64,000 nucleotides of DNA from Typha latifolia (Eukaryota; Streptophyta; Magnoliopsida; Poales; Typhaceae): NCBI GenBank assembly GCA_019914945.1, contig CM034108.1:10852280-10916279 (forward strand), in the 5' to 3' direction. Each line of letters begins with the position of its first letter. Position 1 is the stretch's first letter. A program made the position numbers and the translations under genes. The notes under the pieces were generated by a model. It made no database searches. It was not told the origin of the DNA and was given only the letters and a program-made list of their open reading frames with translations. Below, in pieces: positions 37,009-56,069 of this stretch.

Positions 37009-37882
37009 TCTAACTTTTTTTTACTTCCTAAGAGTTGCTTATTGTTTTATCATCATGTTTTAGTAAAGAATATCGGATGTTGTGACTAATTAGGTCTCTA
37101 TACACGATTTGTACACGATTTGTACACGATTTCTAAAGTCGGAGAATGGTCTCGGAATCATAAAATAAAGAAGAAAAAAGAGAGCTCCTGCGAATCTTCA
37201 ACAAGGAAATCTAGAATTAATGAAACCTTTGGTAGTCGCCATCCACTAGTTAATGTGGTCCCAATCTAGTATCGTGTGAAAGAGGGTGATGAATGATAGA
37301 ATAATCACTTCCGGTATTGGAAAACTGGAAAATCTTATCCTAGAAAAACTCGTTCACGTGAATCTTACAGCCGAAATACAGACGTTCATAGCATTATATA
37401 TTCTAATTAAAACAGCTGTTTACTGGCTCTGAGCTTGCTTTGGAGATCCATGTATTAAGTCAAGTGGTATGATCTTATACTGTGAACCAACATATATGTT
37501 GTAATATTGACGTCTAAAATGAAACAGACGGCGTGTGCTAAACCAGGCATGCCTATTGCCTGGCAATAGATTTCCTACTCATAAAAGAAGGGGAACTTAC
37601 ATTTCGGACCTTATCCCATGTTTTGGATTTTATTCTCAAGATTATCCTGCGTTGACAAATTTGATGGAGCTCATCGTATCAAAACCAAGATCCCTATCAT
37701 CAAGCTTAATATTAAAGAAATATTCTCTTATTGATAAGAGTGGGTGTGAATCACAAATTGGAAAAAAGGCCTGAAATATATATTTTGTAAAATATATTTT
37801 AAAAACTAAGAACCCATTTCGTTGCCTATTGACGCTTGTAATTTTCCCATTATCCCACCACCCAGTTCTTTGACATCAAACA
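37009..37882. other. CRK-B1 upstream region
   Basis: No gene recognised. A short direct repeat (TACACGATTTG) occurs near 37,100-37,125. An 80-codon open frame at 37,535 has no recognisable features. The 5' end of CRK-B1 transcription should lie in the last 100 bp, which are pyrimidine-rich (CCCATTATCCCACCACCC). Confidence 0.4.
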
Positions 37883-40747
<2,865 letters not shown>

Positions 40748-41599
40748 TGTACTCAAGAAATGATAATGCACTACATAATTATTGTTTTCAAATATCACGT
40801 GAGATTGGATAAATGATTCTTTTTAATTTATTTATGTATGTATGTCTGAACATAAGTTTGCTGTGTTAATGTTTTGTTATATTTCATAATTAAAATTTTT
40901 GTTATCTTTTCCTTTTTATCTTCTGTATGTTTTTATTCTTTAGGAAAATGTCAAAAGTTCGTCAGCATTATGGACTTCTTATAATGGGAAATTTGCACCC
41001 AAAACACAATAAGTTTTTGATTTTGTCATTCAGACACATTTTTTATTTTCTTTGCAGATGAAATATTTTCTATTTTATTCTTCTAAATTTGTCGTGTTAT
41101 TTAGTGTCTTATTAAATGCTGATGGGACATCGTTAAGTGGTCATGTACACTTTTTTTTTCTTCTTCTTCTATTGTTGTTGCTACTTCTTCTCTTTCTATC
41201 TCTTAATTATTATTTTTATTAATTAGACTATTTATCTATTTTCTTTTTTTTTGTTTTGAAAAGACAAGTTGTATACACCTAAGGTGTACCCTTTCCGCTT
41301 GGCGACTCTTAAATTGGTTGCCAACAAGGAACTAGCTCATTCGCATGTACAGGGGTGCTAGAGGATACCTGCATTTTTTGCATTTTGCATGGTGAAATAG
41401 TTCTCCATATATTTTTTACATGTAGGAAGTGTTGATGGTGTGGCACCAATTTACCTCATTTTTTAGGGTTGCAAGGCCCATGATTGATCTAGAGTGGCTC
41501 ATCAAGTTGTGGAGTCTTAAACAATGTCAAAATAATTGAATCAAGACCATTTTTTTTTCCCATGTTATGGCTCATCTTGAAGCAATGAAACATCATTGC
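40748..41599. other. CRK-B1 3' flank, no gene seen
   Basis: AT-rich sequence with T-rich and (TTC)n tracts near 41,155-41,180. Nothing coding is recognised. Confidence 0.5.
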
Positions 41600-42160
41600 A
41601 TTTGGAGAAGCGGATGGGAAAGTTGCTCGCATGGCAGCCTAGTTGACCTAGGACTATGCAAAGGAGGCTAAGAAGCCACTACAACAAATGACAAGATGAG
41701 CGTGAAATGGATTGTACCAGAAGCAAGATAGATGAAGTTGAACTCTGATAGAGCCTACATTGTTGAGGTGTACTAAGGATATGTATGGGCGATGATGAAA
41801 AAGAAGGGGATACTTGTGTAGGCTGCATGGGAGTCTTGCCACAATATCTCTGCTTTCTTTGCAAAAATCTAGGCGATCTGCTTGGGCTTAAGCCTGGTTG
41901 AGAAGGGCCGCAAGCTAATTTTGGAGATCGATTCCAAGAAAGCTATTAGAGTTTTACATTGTGAGACTTGTGCCTGTAGAAATGTAGGAACATAGTGGCT
42001 AAGTATCTGAAGCTGAAGCTGAAGCTGTTGAGAGGCTGTATTAGTGTCCATATTTACATGTGTATAGTGAGGGAAACTGAGTGGCTGATTGGGGGCAGCT
42101 AGCTAGGGCAGAGAAACCTCTTATAGGACTACCATTAGGCTTCATGACCTAGTACCCTCA
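41600..42160 (+). pseudogene. LINE RNase H relic, plus strand
   Basis: Broken plus-strand frames contain MKLNSDRAY-like sequence, then GYVWAMMKKKGIL, AICLGLSLVEKGRKLILEID, then SKKAIRVL, and further on a GN-VAD-like end. This is the plant LINE RNase H pattern (LNTDGA, G-L-A, VE-DS, N-VAD). Several stops intervene. It is older and independent of the LINEs at 843 and 19,484. Confidence 0.6.
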
Positions 42161-42182
42161 ATAAGAGACTAATTATTCTTCA

Positions 42183-43500
42183 ATTAATAAAGTAACAGAC
42201 TAATTGAAAAAATTACAAAATTCATAGATTAACTGTGAAAATCATAAATTAACTATAAAATTCGTAAATTAACAGTAAAGTAAATGTTTGTCAATTTCTT
42301 TTATATACTCATAATACTAATGTTCTTTCTTTTTTAAAGTTGACTGTAACATTTGATTCTTTTAGGGTTCTTAATTGGAAAAAAAAATCTCATGTACTAG
42401 TGGGATTGTGTTAGATTAAAAATAATACTTATAAATCATAATCATTAGAAAAGTATTAGTAATTATAAAATATTTTCAAAAGTTTGAATAGGGTATTAAA
42501 TATCATACTTATCCTCGTCCTCCTTTTCTTTATCACCGTAATTTATAATTCATTTACAAAGTTAGTAGTTAATTTATAAAAAAATTACTCTACTCTTTTT
42601 TTATTTATTCATTCATATTTTACTCATTCACCACCTTATTTCTCTTCCGTGAGAGGTTATATAACTATTTCCAAGGAAAAAAAAAAAGGTTAGTAAATAT
42701 AAATTCATAGATTAACTTTAAATTTCATAAATTAACAGCGAAATTTATAGATTAGCTATGAAATTTATAAACTAACTACGAAATTTATAAATTAACTATG
42801 TACCTAATACAAAATTACACGGTAAAATAAATGTTTCTCCTTTTATTTGAGGTACTCATAGCACCAATATTCTTTATTTTTGAAAGATTGATCATAACAT
42901 TTGATTCTTTTAGTTTTTTTAATTGGAAAAAAAAATCCATGTATACTTAAGAATTCGTGTTAGAATAAAAATAATACTCTAAACTATTAAAAAGATATTA
43001 GTGATTATGAGATGTCTCCAAAAAATTAAAAAGGGTACCGTATCCTTTTTCTTTTTACAAATGTAATTCGTAGTTTATTTTAAAAAATTGTAGTTAATTT
43101 AGAAAAAAAAAAACTCTTTTCTTCTTCTTATTTTTCTGTATTTTACTCATTCACCATGTTATTTTCCTTGTATGAGATGCTTGTAGAATTATTTCCAATG
43201 AAAAAAAAGAAGACAAAAGGTTATTAAATATAATTGTGAAATTTGTAGATTAATTGTGAAATTTATAAATTAATATGAAATTCACAAGTTAACTATGTAC
43301 CCAATATGAAATCATAAAGTAAAAAAAATATTTCTCTCTTTTAGGTACTCATAGTACTAATATTTCTCTTTTTTGAAAGATTGATTATAGTATTTAATTC
43401 TTTTAGCTTTTTCAGTTGGAAAAAAAATTTATGTGCACTTAAGAAATTATGTTACATTGAAAGTAGTACTCAAAACTATTAGAAATTTGAGTCTATTATA
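42183..43500. repeat. Nested tandem repeat, about 500-550 bp period
   Basis: Nearly three copies of a long unit are recognisable by ACTCATA at 42,306, 42,854 and 43,346, each followed by a TTGATTCTTTTAG or similar stretch and a GGAAAAAAAAA run. Each long unit starts with a degenerate minisatellite of about 20 bp (GTGAAATTTATAAATTAACTA type), with 3-6 repeats at 42,215-42,275, 42,705-42,810 and 43,235-43,300. It is non-coding and extremely AT-rich. Confidence 0.7.
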
Positions 43501-43719
43501 GAGAGAAGGCTAGAAACTGGAAAGATATAAAGAGATGTAAGATATTACATATCTATACTCCAATTTAGTGTTTTCACATCTAAAACTCGTGATGGAGGAA
43601 AATAATTTTAAAATTCTTTATTCTTTGATTGACCCTAAATAAGTAAAAATTTAGTCTATGTAGATAGATTTTACAATGACAATAAGTAAAAGCAAAATGA
43701 CCTTTTTCCTTAAAATATA
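43501..43719. other. AT-rich spacer
   Basis: No feature recognised between the nested tandem repeat and the MITE. Confidence 0.4.
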
Positions 43720-44137
43720 GAGAAATTTGTTACCCTATCTTTTAATAAAATTATGGTTTACACTTTATATTTTTATTATTTACAAATCGAGATCTATGAT
43801 TTAGAGAATACGTGCAAAAAAATATCGTACCGTTAGATCAGTTAGTTAAATTTAACTAAATATCTGAGTTAAGTTAACTATACTAAAAAAATTATGAAAA
43901 TACCCTCAACTAAGTCATACTAAGGGCATTTTAGTCATTTTAAAAATAAAGACATTTTAGTTATTTTAAAAATAAAATATCTCTACTTAATGAATATTCT
44001 TACGATGTTAGTTCAAATCTAATCCAGGATATTTTTACACATATTCACTAAATCAGAGGGCTCGATTTATAAATAGTAAAAATATAGGTATAAACCACAG
44101 TTACATTATAAAAGTGAGTGTTATATACAAATTTCTC
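43720..44137. mobile_element. Mutator-like MITE, well-preserved copy
   Basis: 418 bp, with termini GAGAAATTTGT and ACAAATTTCTC and inverted repeats extending about 75 bp inward to ATCGAG / CTCGAT. It is flanked by TAAAATATA (43,711-43,719) and TAAAATGTA (44,138-44,146), a 9-bp target duplication with one mismatch, which is diagnostic of Mutator-type transposition. It has no coding capacity, so it depended on a MULE transposase elsewhere. Confidence 0.85.
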
Positions 44138-44146
44138 TAAAATGTA

Positions 44147-44460
44147 CCATACCTTTGAAATGATCCCATGCTTCCAAACCAAAAACAACTTATTTCTTTA
44201 CTCAAATAATTCTCTCATGTCAATTTTGGATCACAAGACCTGTTTAAATCTTTATTCAAGTGGCTATAGTTTTTTTTTTCTAATTCTTTCTTTGAAACCT
44301 CAAAAGCCATCTAATATTCTAAATCTATTTTACTAAATCAACTAGGATTATCTTACTTTAGGAATCTCTGTATTATCAACTTTCAAATAGCTAAATGAGA
44401 TATGATCTTAATAGATCATTTCGAAATATTAAATGAATCATATAGCTTGTGCTGACTGAA
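44147..44460. repeat. Direct repeat, copy 1 of a 300-bp unit
   Basis: It matches 45,846-46,090 in the same orientation (CATACCTTTGAAATGATCCC, ACCAAAAACAACTTATTT and CTAAATCTATTTTACTAAAT). A third, weaker copy is detectable at 45,695-45,835. No coding potential. Confidence 0.7.
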
Positions 44461-45845
44461 TAGAGGTGCCTTATAACAATATTATAGTGTATTGATATCC
44501 ACATAATTGTATATGATCACCAGTGAAAATTTAATACTAACCTTAATCTAGGAGAAACTGATGCATCAGCGAAATTTTAAAGATAAGCAAATAATAGAAA
44601 TAATGAAGCAAAACAAACAAGACCAATCTTTGCACGGAAAAAACTCAAATTAGGGTAAAAACTATAAATCCTTTACATTATGATCAAATTAACCACTAAA
44701 ATATTATAATAATTATAAGAACCATATATTGACTATTCACTGAATCCCACAACTATATTTGAAGATCTCTTATTCGTTAGAACCCACGATTAATTGATTT
44801 TCATGATTAATCAATTCAATATAAATGATCCTGTCCTCCTCTAGACAACAACATTCTACAATTAAAGAACAACAACCACAATTAATGATCTTCGATGAAA
44901 TAAAATTCTTTTGTTTTCTTTTTTATATTTTTTATTAGTTTTTGTGGTTAGTAAATTTGTGAGAAATCAAAGCCTTTATAATTTCTTTATATTTAATTGT
45001 AAAAATTAATAGCATAACCTCTTTCACATTGGGCAACTAAAATTGGAACAATTTTAGTTTAAAGAATAGTATTATAGGATTTCCGTTCGAAATTCATTTA
45101 AATAGGATTTTTGTTCAAGCAAATTTTTTTATGAGAGTTTTTTCTATATAAAAATTAGTGTGCTTGCTTGTGCCATTACATATCATATTTTAGTTGTTGT
45201 TTGTCATTCTAATTATAATACATCTTCTAAATGGTAGTTAAATATTTTTCATTCTCAATTTTGATTCTTTATTTTATAGGACAATTTTAAATTCCTAACT
45301 TTTTAAGGTTCGATATTTCCTTAAAAAAGACTCAACTTTTATAAAATCAAAATTAATGCCCTATCGTTACCATCATATTAATTAGTAAATGATACTTCTT
45401 AAATTACTAAAGTACTTTTACTGACTGTGAGAGTAAAAATCATTCCATATGAGCCGACTGTGAGCATTGATGAGAATAACTTAGGAATTTAAAATTATTA
45501 ACTAGATTAAAAAAATAAAATTTTCCATGTTTTATTTTATTATAATGTGGTGAGCTAAAATTAGTAGAAGCAGGATTTTTTTTAAAAGAAATGATTAAAA
45601 AAAGGATTGGAACCCCGAATTCATGAATAGGGGTTTTCTTTTGATATAAATTTCTATAGTTTCTTTGGGAAAAGAAAAATAAGAATTGATCTATGTTCCC
45701 AAACCAAAAGTAAAATCTTTCATTAATTAAGTCAACTAATTTTGTTACGACTATGCCAATTTTGGATTTCAAAAATCTTGTTAAATTTCGAAGACTGATC
45801 AAAGTCAATTATCCTGAGTAAAGGCAACTACATCCTATAATATAT
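44461..45845. other. Upstream interval of CRK-B2, no gene seen
   Basis: AT-rich. Around 44,560-44,900 there is sequence of the type found at the 5' ends of Copia LTRs (GCACGGAAAAAACTCAAATT, then GAACCCACGATTAATTG), probably an old solo LTR without clear ends. The 122-codon minus-strand frame at 45,440-45,808 is low complexity and overlaps the weak third copy of the direct repeat. Confidence 0.4.
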
Positions 45846-46090
45846 CATACCTTTGAAATGATCCCATGTTTCCCAACCAAAAACAACTTATTTTTATATT
45901 CAAAGAATTCTCTCATGTTAATTTTGGATTTCTTGTTCTTTCTTTTGAACCTCATAAACCATCTATATTCTAAATCTATTTTACTAAATCAACTAGAATT
46001 ATCTTATCCTAGTAATATCTATGTGCTATCGACTGTCAAATAGCTAAATGAGATACGATCATAATAGATCATTTTGAAATATAAAATGAG
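45846..46090. repeat. Direct repeat, copy 2
   Basis: Second copy of the unit at 44,147-44,460, lacking about 50 bp in the middle. Confidence 0.7.
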
Positions 46091-46678
46091 TCTGACTACT
46101 TGTGCTGATTAATTTACGGTACTATCATGTATTGACATCCACGATGATCACCAACTGGTTTAGCTTGTTGTTTTATTATTTATTTTGAATATCATCTTAT
46201 TGGCATACTTGCAATCTAACACCTCTTTTTTTCAAGTAATTAAAAGCAATACCATTATAATATTACCACAACGGTAATATTATAATTGCCAATAAAGCTT
46301 TTTGACTCTTTTAGAATTATCATCATGGTTAATTTCTAACAAAATATTCCTGATAAATTATTGTTAAAGTTGACAATCGTTTCTTTCTAGAAATTTAGAG
46401 CATAAAATAATTATCAAATATTTTTATCTTGTATAAAAGAAGATATTTTTCTTTGGACTATGATATTGAATACCTTTCAAATCACTTTAAATAACTTATA
46501 CAAGGATAAGATACATATATCTTTAATCTAAGTTTAGTATTAATTGTGATTACTTAAATTTAACTAAGCTTTAGATGGCAATAATGATATCTTAAAAAAT
46601 ATAGTAGATATTACTTAAAAATCTCATAAATTTAATAGGATGGATCAAAACGTGGACGCACACTATGGCCTCCAAATG

Positions 46679-46750
46679 ATATATATATATCCCATCCTCA
46701 CACCCTCTCTTTTCCCATCTGTTTTCCAATCAAATTAACAAAGAGAATTA
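46679..46750 (+). promoter_or_regulatory. CRK-B2 core promoter (TATA) and short leader
   Basis: A run of TATATATATA at about 46,679-46,690 lies 61-72 bp before the ATG. It is followed by a CT-rich leader (CCATCCTCACACCCTCTCTT) typical of plant 5' UTRs. The region 46,091-46,678 upstream is AT-rich with no gene. Confidence 0.6.
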
Positions 46751-51207
<4,457 letters not shown>

Positions 51208-51734
51208 TGTAGTCAAGAGAAGTTTACAGAAATGATTGTGTTATATTTGTGCTAAGATTGCAATGTTTCCATGCCATGTTGGATCATTACTTTCTCTATT
51301 TTTGAGTTATATGTATCTGTGCTTACATATATATATATATCTGTGCATATGCGTACACGTACATTTGAATATGAACATGAGTGTTGATTTTTCCTAGTGC
51401 TGCATATGAGAAATGATCAGGAGATAAGATAGAGAAGGCATGAGATGGATGCACATTGCATATATACAAGTGTACTGTAAGAAGAACAGAGAAAGAGACC
51501 ACCCTCGGTAAATATAATCATTTACTAGGATTGTTGGTAATAACCCAATCAAGTAGAAGTATCAACATAGCAACTATTAATTACATGATAGAATTACTAG
51601 TGATGTTTGGGGAGATAGGCCAGTATAATCTACAGTGAAAGAGAACTCAGAAACATTTATTGAAATCATGTCAGCTTCATTGCGAGGTTAAACTGTAAAT
51701 AACATAGTGCCATTTGTAAATTGTGTAATATATA
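51208..51734. other. 3' flank of CRK-B2
   Basis: Non-coding. It has an (AT)n tract near 51,330 and several AATAAA-like hexamers, none of which can be singled out as the polyadenylation signal. Confidence 0.4.
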
Positions 51735-51930
51735 TAGTAAGTTTCTGGCAGAATTAGCAGCTCTTATTACAAGCTAGTAGAGATGGTCTCATGTTATCCA
51801 TATAGATACAGCTAATTATATAACTTGCCAATTTATCCAAAATTCAAGCTGGTAGAGAATAGCAATTTAGATCTTTTATATTCTAGTAGTAACTGACAAC
51901 TTATCCTTTATATTCATTATTTTCTCTCTT
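51735..51930 (+). pseudogene. CRK intron-2 relic (group B)
   Basis: It begins TAGTAAGTTTCTGGCAGAAT, the end of the membrane exon with its donor and intron 2 as in CRK-B2 (47,933). It continues through AGATGGTCTCATGTTAT and the TAGAGAATAGCAATTT stretch. No adjoining exon survives. It marks a lost group B paralogue between B2 and B3. Confidence 0.7.
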
Positions 51931-53471
51931 CTAGTGGAATCATTGCACTTCTAACATGAAAATATATTGAAGCCCGGTTTGCTTAGACTACTTTGATCAC
52001 GAAACTCTCCCAAAGAGAAAATAAGACGAATAAACACTGCATGGGAGAGCAACATGGGAGACTTATTTTTCTATTCTCACGTAATGATAACATCATCTGC
52101 TATTTTTTTTGTTCCTATAGTTTTTTCTCGTAAAAACAAGTTATTTTAACGAACCTAACGTTTTGTTAGTCAACAGAGAATTTTCCTCGGGGGCAAGAAT
52201 ACCAAGTCACTTAACATAAAATATTCTCTATTAAAGTATTGTGTCAGGTTTGTCTTTTTCTAACAAATATGATAAGAGGTTTACTTTTACTAATACCGTA
52301 TATTTTGATTATAGTAAGATATTCTTATTCTAATCAATATCGAAGAATATTGATAGTTTTCTACTTATATCTCCATCTCATCTCCTAGTCTCCTACCCTC
52401 TCATTTTCTCAAGCTAATATCGGTGCCCCTGCTCCCTCCTTTGACTATCGCACCCCCACCCACATGCATAGGGCCGATCTCCTTCCTCATTTTTCATTCT
52501 AAATCATAGATTTACCAACTCCATTATCATCATTAATCCCTTCGTCTCTACTTTATAGATTTTATCATCGCTGCTACTACTATCCACCATGTACATCACT
52601 ACCTCACTATAAATACACCCTTAAGACCGGTTCACATCACAGGCTTAGAAGCATGTAAATCTATAATCATTTTATAAGTTATTATAGATTTAGTAAATTT
52701 TAAACTTTTTTTAGAAAAATATATTATTAAAAAGAACTTGAAATAGATGTCATTATTATTTCGATGTGATATAAAAAAAATTTAAAACAAATTTAGTATA
52801 CCATAATGTAAATAATATCAAAATATTATCATTAAATTTATGCAATATAAATATACGCTATTTCAAGAGTAAAATTATAATTTTTTATATCCTATCAAGT
52901 TTCATTTAATTCTCGGTCAGTCCCACTATACGCGTCTTTTACTTTACGTTGAATTCTCAATCAGTATCTCCACCGTCCTAATAAAATGTGTCACGTCACA
53001 TATCAAAGGAACCATAGAACAAGTAACATGAAAGTATGAGGAAAGAACCCAAATTAAAATATAATTTTTCTTTATTTGTGCAAATAGAAGGTTAACAATC
53101 AGAATAAAAGATAAACAATTTATGTTGAAAACCCTCCGAAACTAAGAAAAACTATGGTACTCAAGTCCACTTCATGGGGTGGACCCAATATTGGTGGAGT
53201 TGGAATAGCCCTAGCTGTGCACCCTTCTCCTATCTGCCTGGGGAAAAGCTACCTTTATTGAGAACTGTCCGAATGCTCTTCATGGTGAAACAATTGCTCT
53301 GGTTGGTCGACAGTAAGAGGATATGGATCTTTCGTGTTTGCCAATCTCTAGTCTCAGCTATCAACAACCCTTCTCTAGTTAAAGATGACACACAATTGCT
53401 CCTCTAATTTCTAAATGCCTCCTATGGATATCTAAAGCTTCGTTCTCAAAGGATATGTTACACCAGTAGAG
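51931..53471. other. Unassigned interval before the retrotransposon nest
   Basis: AT-rich. No gene is recognised. The 77-codon frame at 53,174 has no domain and sits in sequence that looks like a decayed LTR (GAAAACCCTCCGAAACTAAG near 53,128). Confidence 0.4.
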
Positions 53472-53620
53472 TGTTACAACAAGTCAACAACTTTTGTTGA
53501 CTATTTTTAACAACTTCCACTAAAAATATTATACAAACTCCACCCAAACAAGTGTGGTGGTTTATCAAATTTTTCTCATGGCATCAGATTGCCTTTAGGA
53601 GGATTCATCTCCAACGATCC

Positions 53621-54039
53621 ATGGCATCTGAGACAAACTTCTCTTTCTCTTCATCTTCTTCCTCTCTCACCTTCAAAGACCATGGTTAACATGATTACAG
53701 TCAATCTATCTTCCTCCAACTTCTTGCTATGGAGGAGCCAACTTCTACCTCTGCTATAATGTCAAGGCCTTCTCGGCTTTGTAGATGGCACAACCACCAT
53801 GCCAGACGCCACCATCGGTGCCGGTGTCGATGTTGCTTTAACTTGTGCTTAGCCTCCTCCTTTCCTCGCCAAAGCTATTGGATTATCCACTAAAGGCGTG
53901 TGGACCCTCTTGAGAATTCCTTCAACCGCAAATCAAAGACAAGGGAAATTTGTATCAAAGATGAACTCCAACTAATAAAATGAGGTACACTATTTTTTGA
54001 ATATCCCCGTTCTTTTAAGAGTCTTTGTGACCAACCTGC
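53621..54039 (+). pseudogene. Copia A gag, 5' part
   Basis: It starts MASETNFSF and, after shifts, reads a FLLWRSQLLP-like stretch and GFVDGTTTMPDA, the usual N-terminal gag motif of plant Copia elements. The frame reaches RSFKSLCDQPA, where a solo LTR interrupts it. The sequence resumes as GRSVYDTDKVH at 54,834. Confidence 0.7.
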
Positions 54040-54830
54040 TGTTAAAAATTGGCTCAAATTCAATTTCAGCAAAAAATTCAGCATGTATTAGTATTTCTGT
54101 GCCGCGCGTTCAAACGGGTCCTGGAAGCGTTCGAACGCGGGCTCCGGACAGAGAGCAGTCTGTGATGCAGGCGTTCGAACGGCCTTAGCAGCGTTTGAAC
54201 CCGAGCCAATCTGAGAGCAGACTTTCTGCAGGCGTTCGAACGGCTCTAGCAGCATTCGGACGTGGACCAACCCGAGAGCAGCTGTTTCTGCAGGTGTTCG
54301 AACGGACCCCCTCCTGCGTTCGAACACCCCTTTAGTTTTGTTGTATTGACATTGGGCGCGTTCAAACGCGCCCCCGAAGGCGTTCGAACGCGACACAGAA
54401 AATCCCCAAATCTGAATCTGACTATAAATACTAAAGGGGTTTTTTTTAGGATTAGTAGTTAGAAGAACATTTATGAATGTTAAGTCACCATTGTATTGAG
54501 AGTGATTAGAGTTGTTTAACTCTTTGTAAGTGAGGGATTTGCATAGTAAAGAAGATTGCTCTGCCCGTGAACGTAGGCACATCGCCGAACCACGTAAATC
54601 TTCTCTCTCTCTCTCTCTATTGTCTCCATTGTTTTCATTGTTGGTGGTTGCTTATATTAGGGTGTTAATCCGTAATTAGAACTTGCTTAGATCTTTTCTA
54701 TCACCATTAACATTTCTTTGGAGTGTTTCTAGCATTGTATTGTTTTTCCTTCCACTATTTCCATTTAAGGTATTTGGAGGTGAAGGTCTTGCTTCTGTTT
54801 CCTTCACCCATTTGGTACTTTTGTACAACA
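54040..54830 (+). mobile_element. Solo LTR of Copia family B, plus strand
   Basis: It starts TGTTAAAAATTGG and ends TTGTACAACA. It aligns along its length with the reverse complement of the LTRs at 55,157-55,779 and 57,760-58,558. U3 holds five tandem palindrome modules (54,109-54,388), TATAAATA follows at 54,423, and a (CT)n tract lies at 54,600. It splits the gag of Copia A. Flanking 5-mers CCTGC and CATGG agree at three positions only, so its target duplication has decayed. Confidence 0.85.
54109..54388 (+). promoter_or_regulatory. U3 array of paired TTCGAA palindromes
   Basis: Five pairs of TTCGAA-like hexamers: 54,109/54,130; 54,174/54,194; 54,235/54,255; 54,297/54,319; 54,361/54,383. 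Spacing within a pair is 20-22 bp start to start. Pair-to-pair period is 61-65 bp. Each module also carries GAGAGCAG and TGCAGG in the spacer, best kept in the middle three. The array ends about 35 bp before TATAAATA. Tandem U3 repeats upstream of TATA act as enhancers in other plant Copia elements such as Tnt1. The same role is inferred here. Confidence 0.75.
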
Positions 54831-55156
54831 CATGGGACGCTCTGTCTACGACACTGACAAAGTGCATTGTGCATTGGTATCTTCGCTGTCTGGGGCTGAG
54901 TTCTCCACCTTCTCTCTCACTCAGCTTTCTTTGACCCCTCTACCAAGCTTTAAGGACCTAGTTCCTAAAGTTGAAAGCTTCGAGATTTTTGTGAAATCTC
55001 TAGAGACTTCACCAAGTCCAATAGCTGCCTTTACTACAACAAATTCCTTGCGTGCTGGCCAATCTCGAGGTGGAAACTAGAGGAGCGGCGGACGGTGGGC
55101 GAGGTAGAGGTGGACGATCTATTCGTCGCTAGATTTGTGGAAATGAGGGACATTAT
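54831..55156 (+). pseudogene. Copia A gag, 3' part to zinc knuckle
   Basis: It reads GRSVYDTDKVHCALVSSL, then FSLTQLSLTPLPSFKDLVPK and a Gly/Arg-rich GGRGRGGRSIRR stretch, then ICGNEGHYY. The knuckle continues as DSTC at 58,564, after the Copia B insertion. The first knuckle cysteine codon has become TAG. Confidence 0.75.
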
Positions 55157-55779
55157 TGTTATGCAAATACTCAAATGGGTGAGGGAAGCGGAATCAAAAA
55201 CCTTCACCCTCAAACAAATCCAAATGGAATAACAATAATTTGGGGCAAATCAAATATTAGCAAAGCTAACATCAATATCAATGTGAGAACTTTAAATGCA
55301 AGATGCTAGTTGTAGAGAACTTCAAATACCCAAGGTAATCACAAATATGAACACCAAATCAATTGAAACCATAAAGAGAAAAGAGGGAGAGACATGATTT
55401 ACGTGGTTCGGCAATGTGCCTACATCCACGGGTGAAGCAATCTTCAATCCACTATGCAAATCTTCAAATACAAAGAGATTACAACTCTAATCTCTCTCTA
55501 AATAATGGTGGCTCTCCCATACAAGCTTTTCTCTCTTGCAAAATTGTCCACGCCAAAACCTAAAACTCAACATTTCTATTTATAGGGCCAGTTCAGATTG
55601 AGTTTTTCCGCGTCGCGTTCGAATGCCCTCGGGGGTGCGTTTGAACGCTTGCATCACAGACTGCTCTCTATTTGGAGCCCGCGTTCGAACGTCCCCAGGG
55701 CCCGTTCGAATGCGTGGCATAGAAAAGCTGATACATGTTGAATTTTTTGTTGAAACTGAATTTGAGCCAATTTTTAACA
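55157..55779 (-). repeat. 3' LTR of Copia B
   Basis: 623 bp from TGTTATGC to TTAACA. It carries only two TTCGAA pairs (55,618/55,640 and 55,684/55,705), against five in its partner LTR. TATA-type CTATAAATAG (minus-strand reading) lies near 55,577. Confidence 0.85.
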
Positions 55780-56069
55780 ATTCTCCATTTTGGCGACAAA
55801 TTCATAACTTCACCAAATCACTCTCCACCATTGCAAAGTGACTGCAAATTCCAAAATTATACCGCCTGCAAATTTGCGTTAAAAGACGCCAAATTCAAAC
55901 AATTTTCGCAAACAATTCTAAAATAAACTCCAAATGGTCTTCACCATTGCAAAGTGAGTGCACCACTCCAATACCCAAATGCAAACAAATATGATGAGAC
56001 TTCAAAGATGCCAATCAACTGTCTCCTCCAATGCAAAGTGAGTGAGTGCACCATGCCAATGTCAAGTAG

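Noticed and set aside
37535..37774. 79-codon open frame upstream of CRK-B1
   Set aside because: No domain, no paralogue in the cluster, no coding context.
42183..43500. Possible CRISPR-like or satellite array
   Set aside because: Repeats are degenerate, tandem and AT-rich without unique spacers, and the genome is a plant, so CRISPR is not considered.
45440..45808. 122-codon minus-strand open frame
   Set aside because: AT-rich, low-complexity translation overlapping a decayed direct repeat; no conserved motif and no promoter or splice context.
53174..53407. 77-codon Trp-rich frame before Copia A
   Set aside because: It lies in sequence that looks like a decayed LTR and resembles no protein family I know.
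54109..54388. TTCGAA pairs as heat-shock elements
   Set aside because: Heat-shock elements need nGAAnnTTCn spacing. Here TTC and GAA abut directly, so the classic element does not fit.
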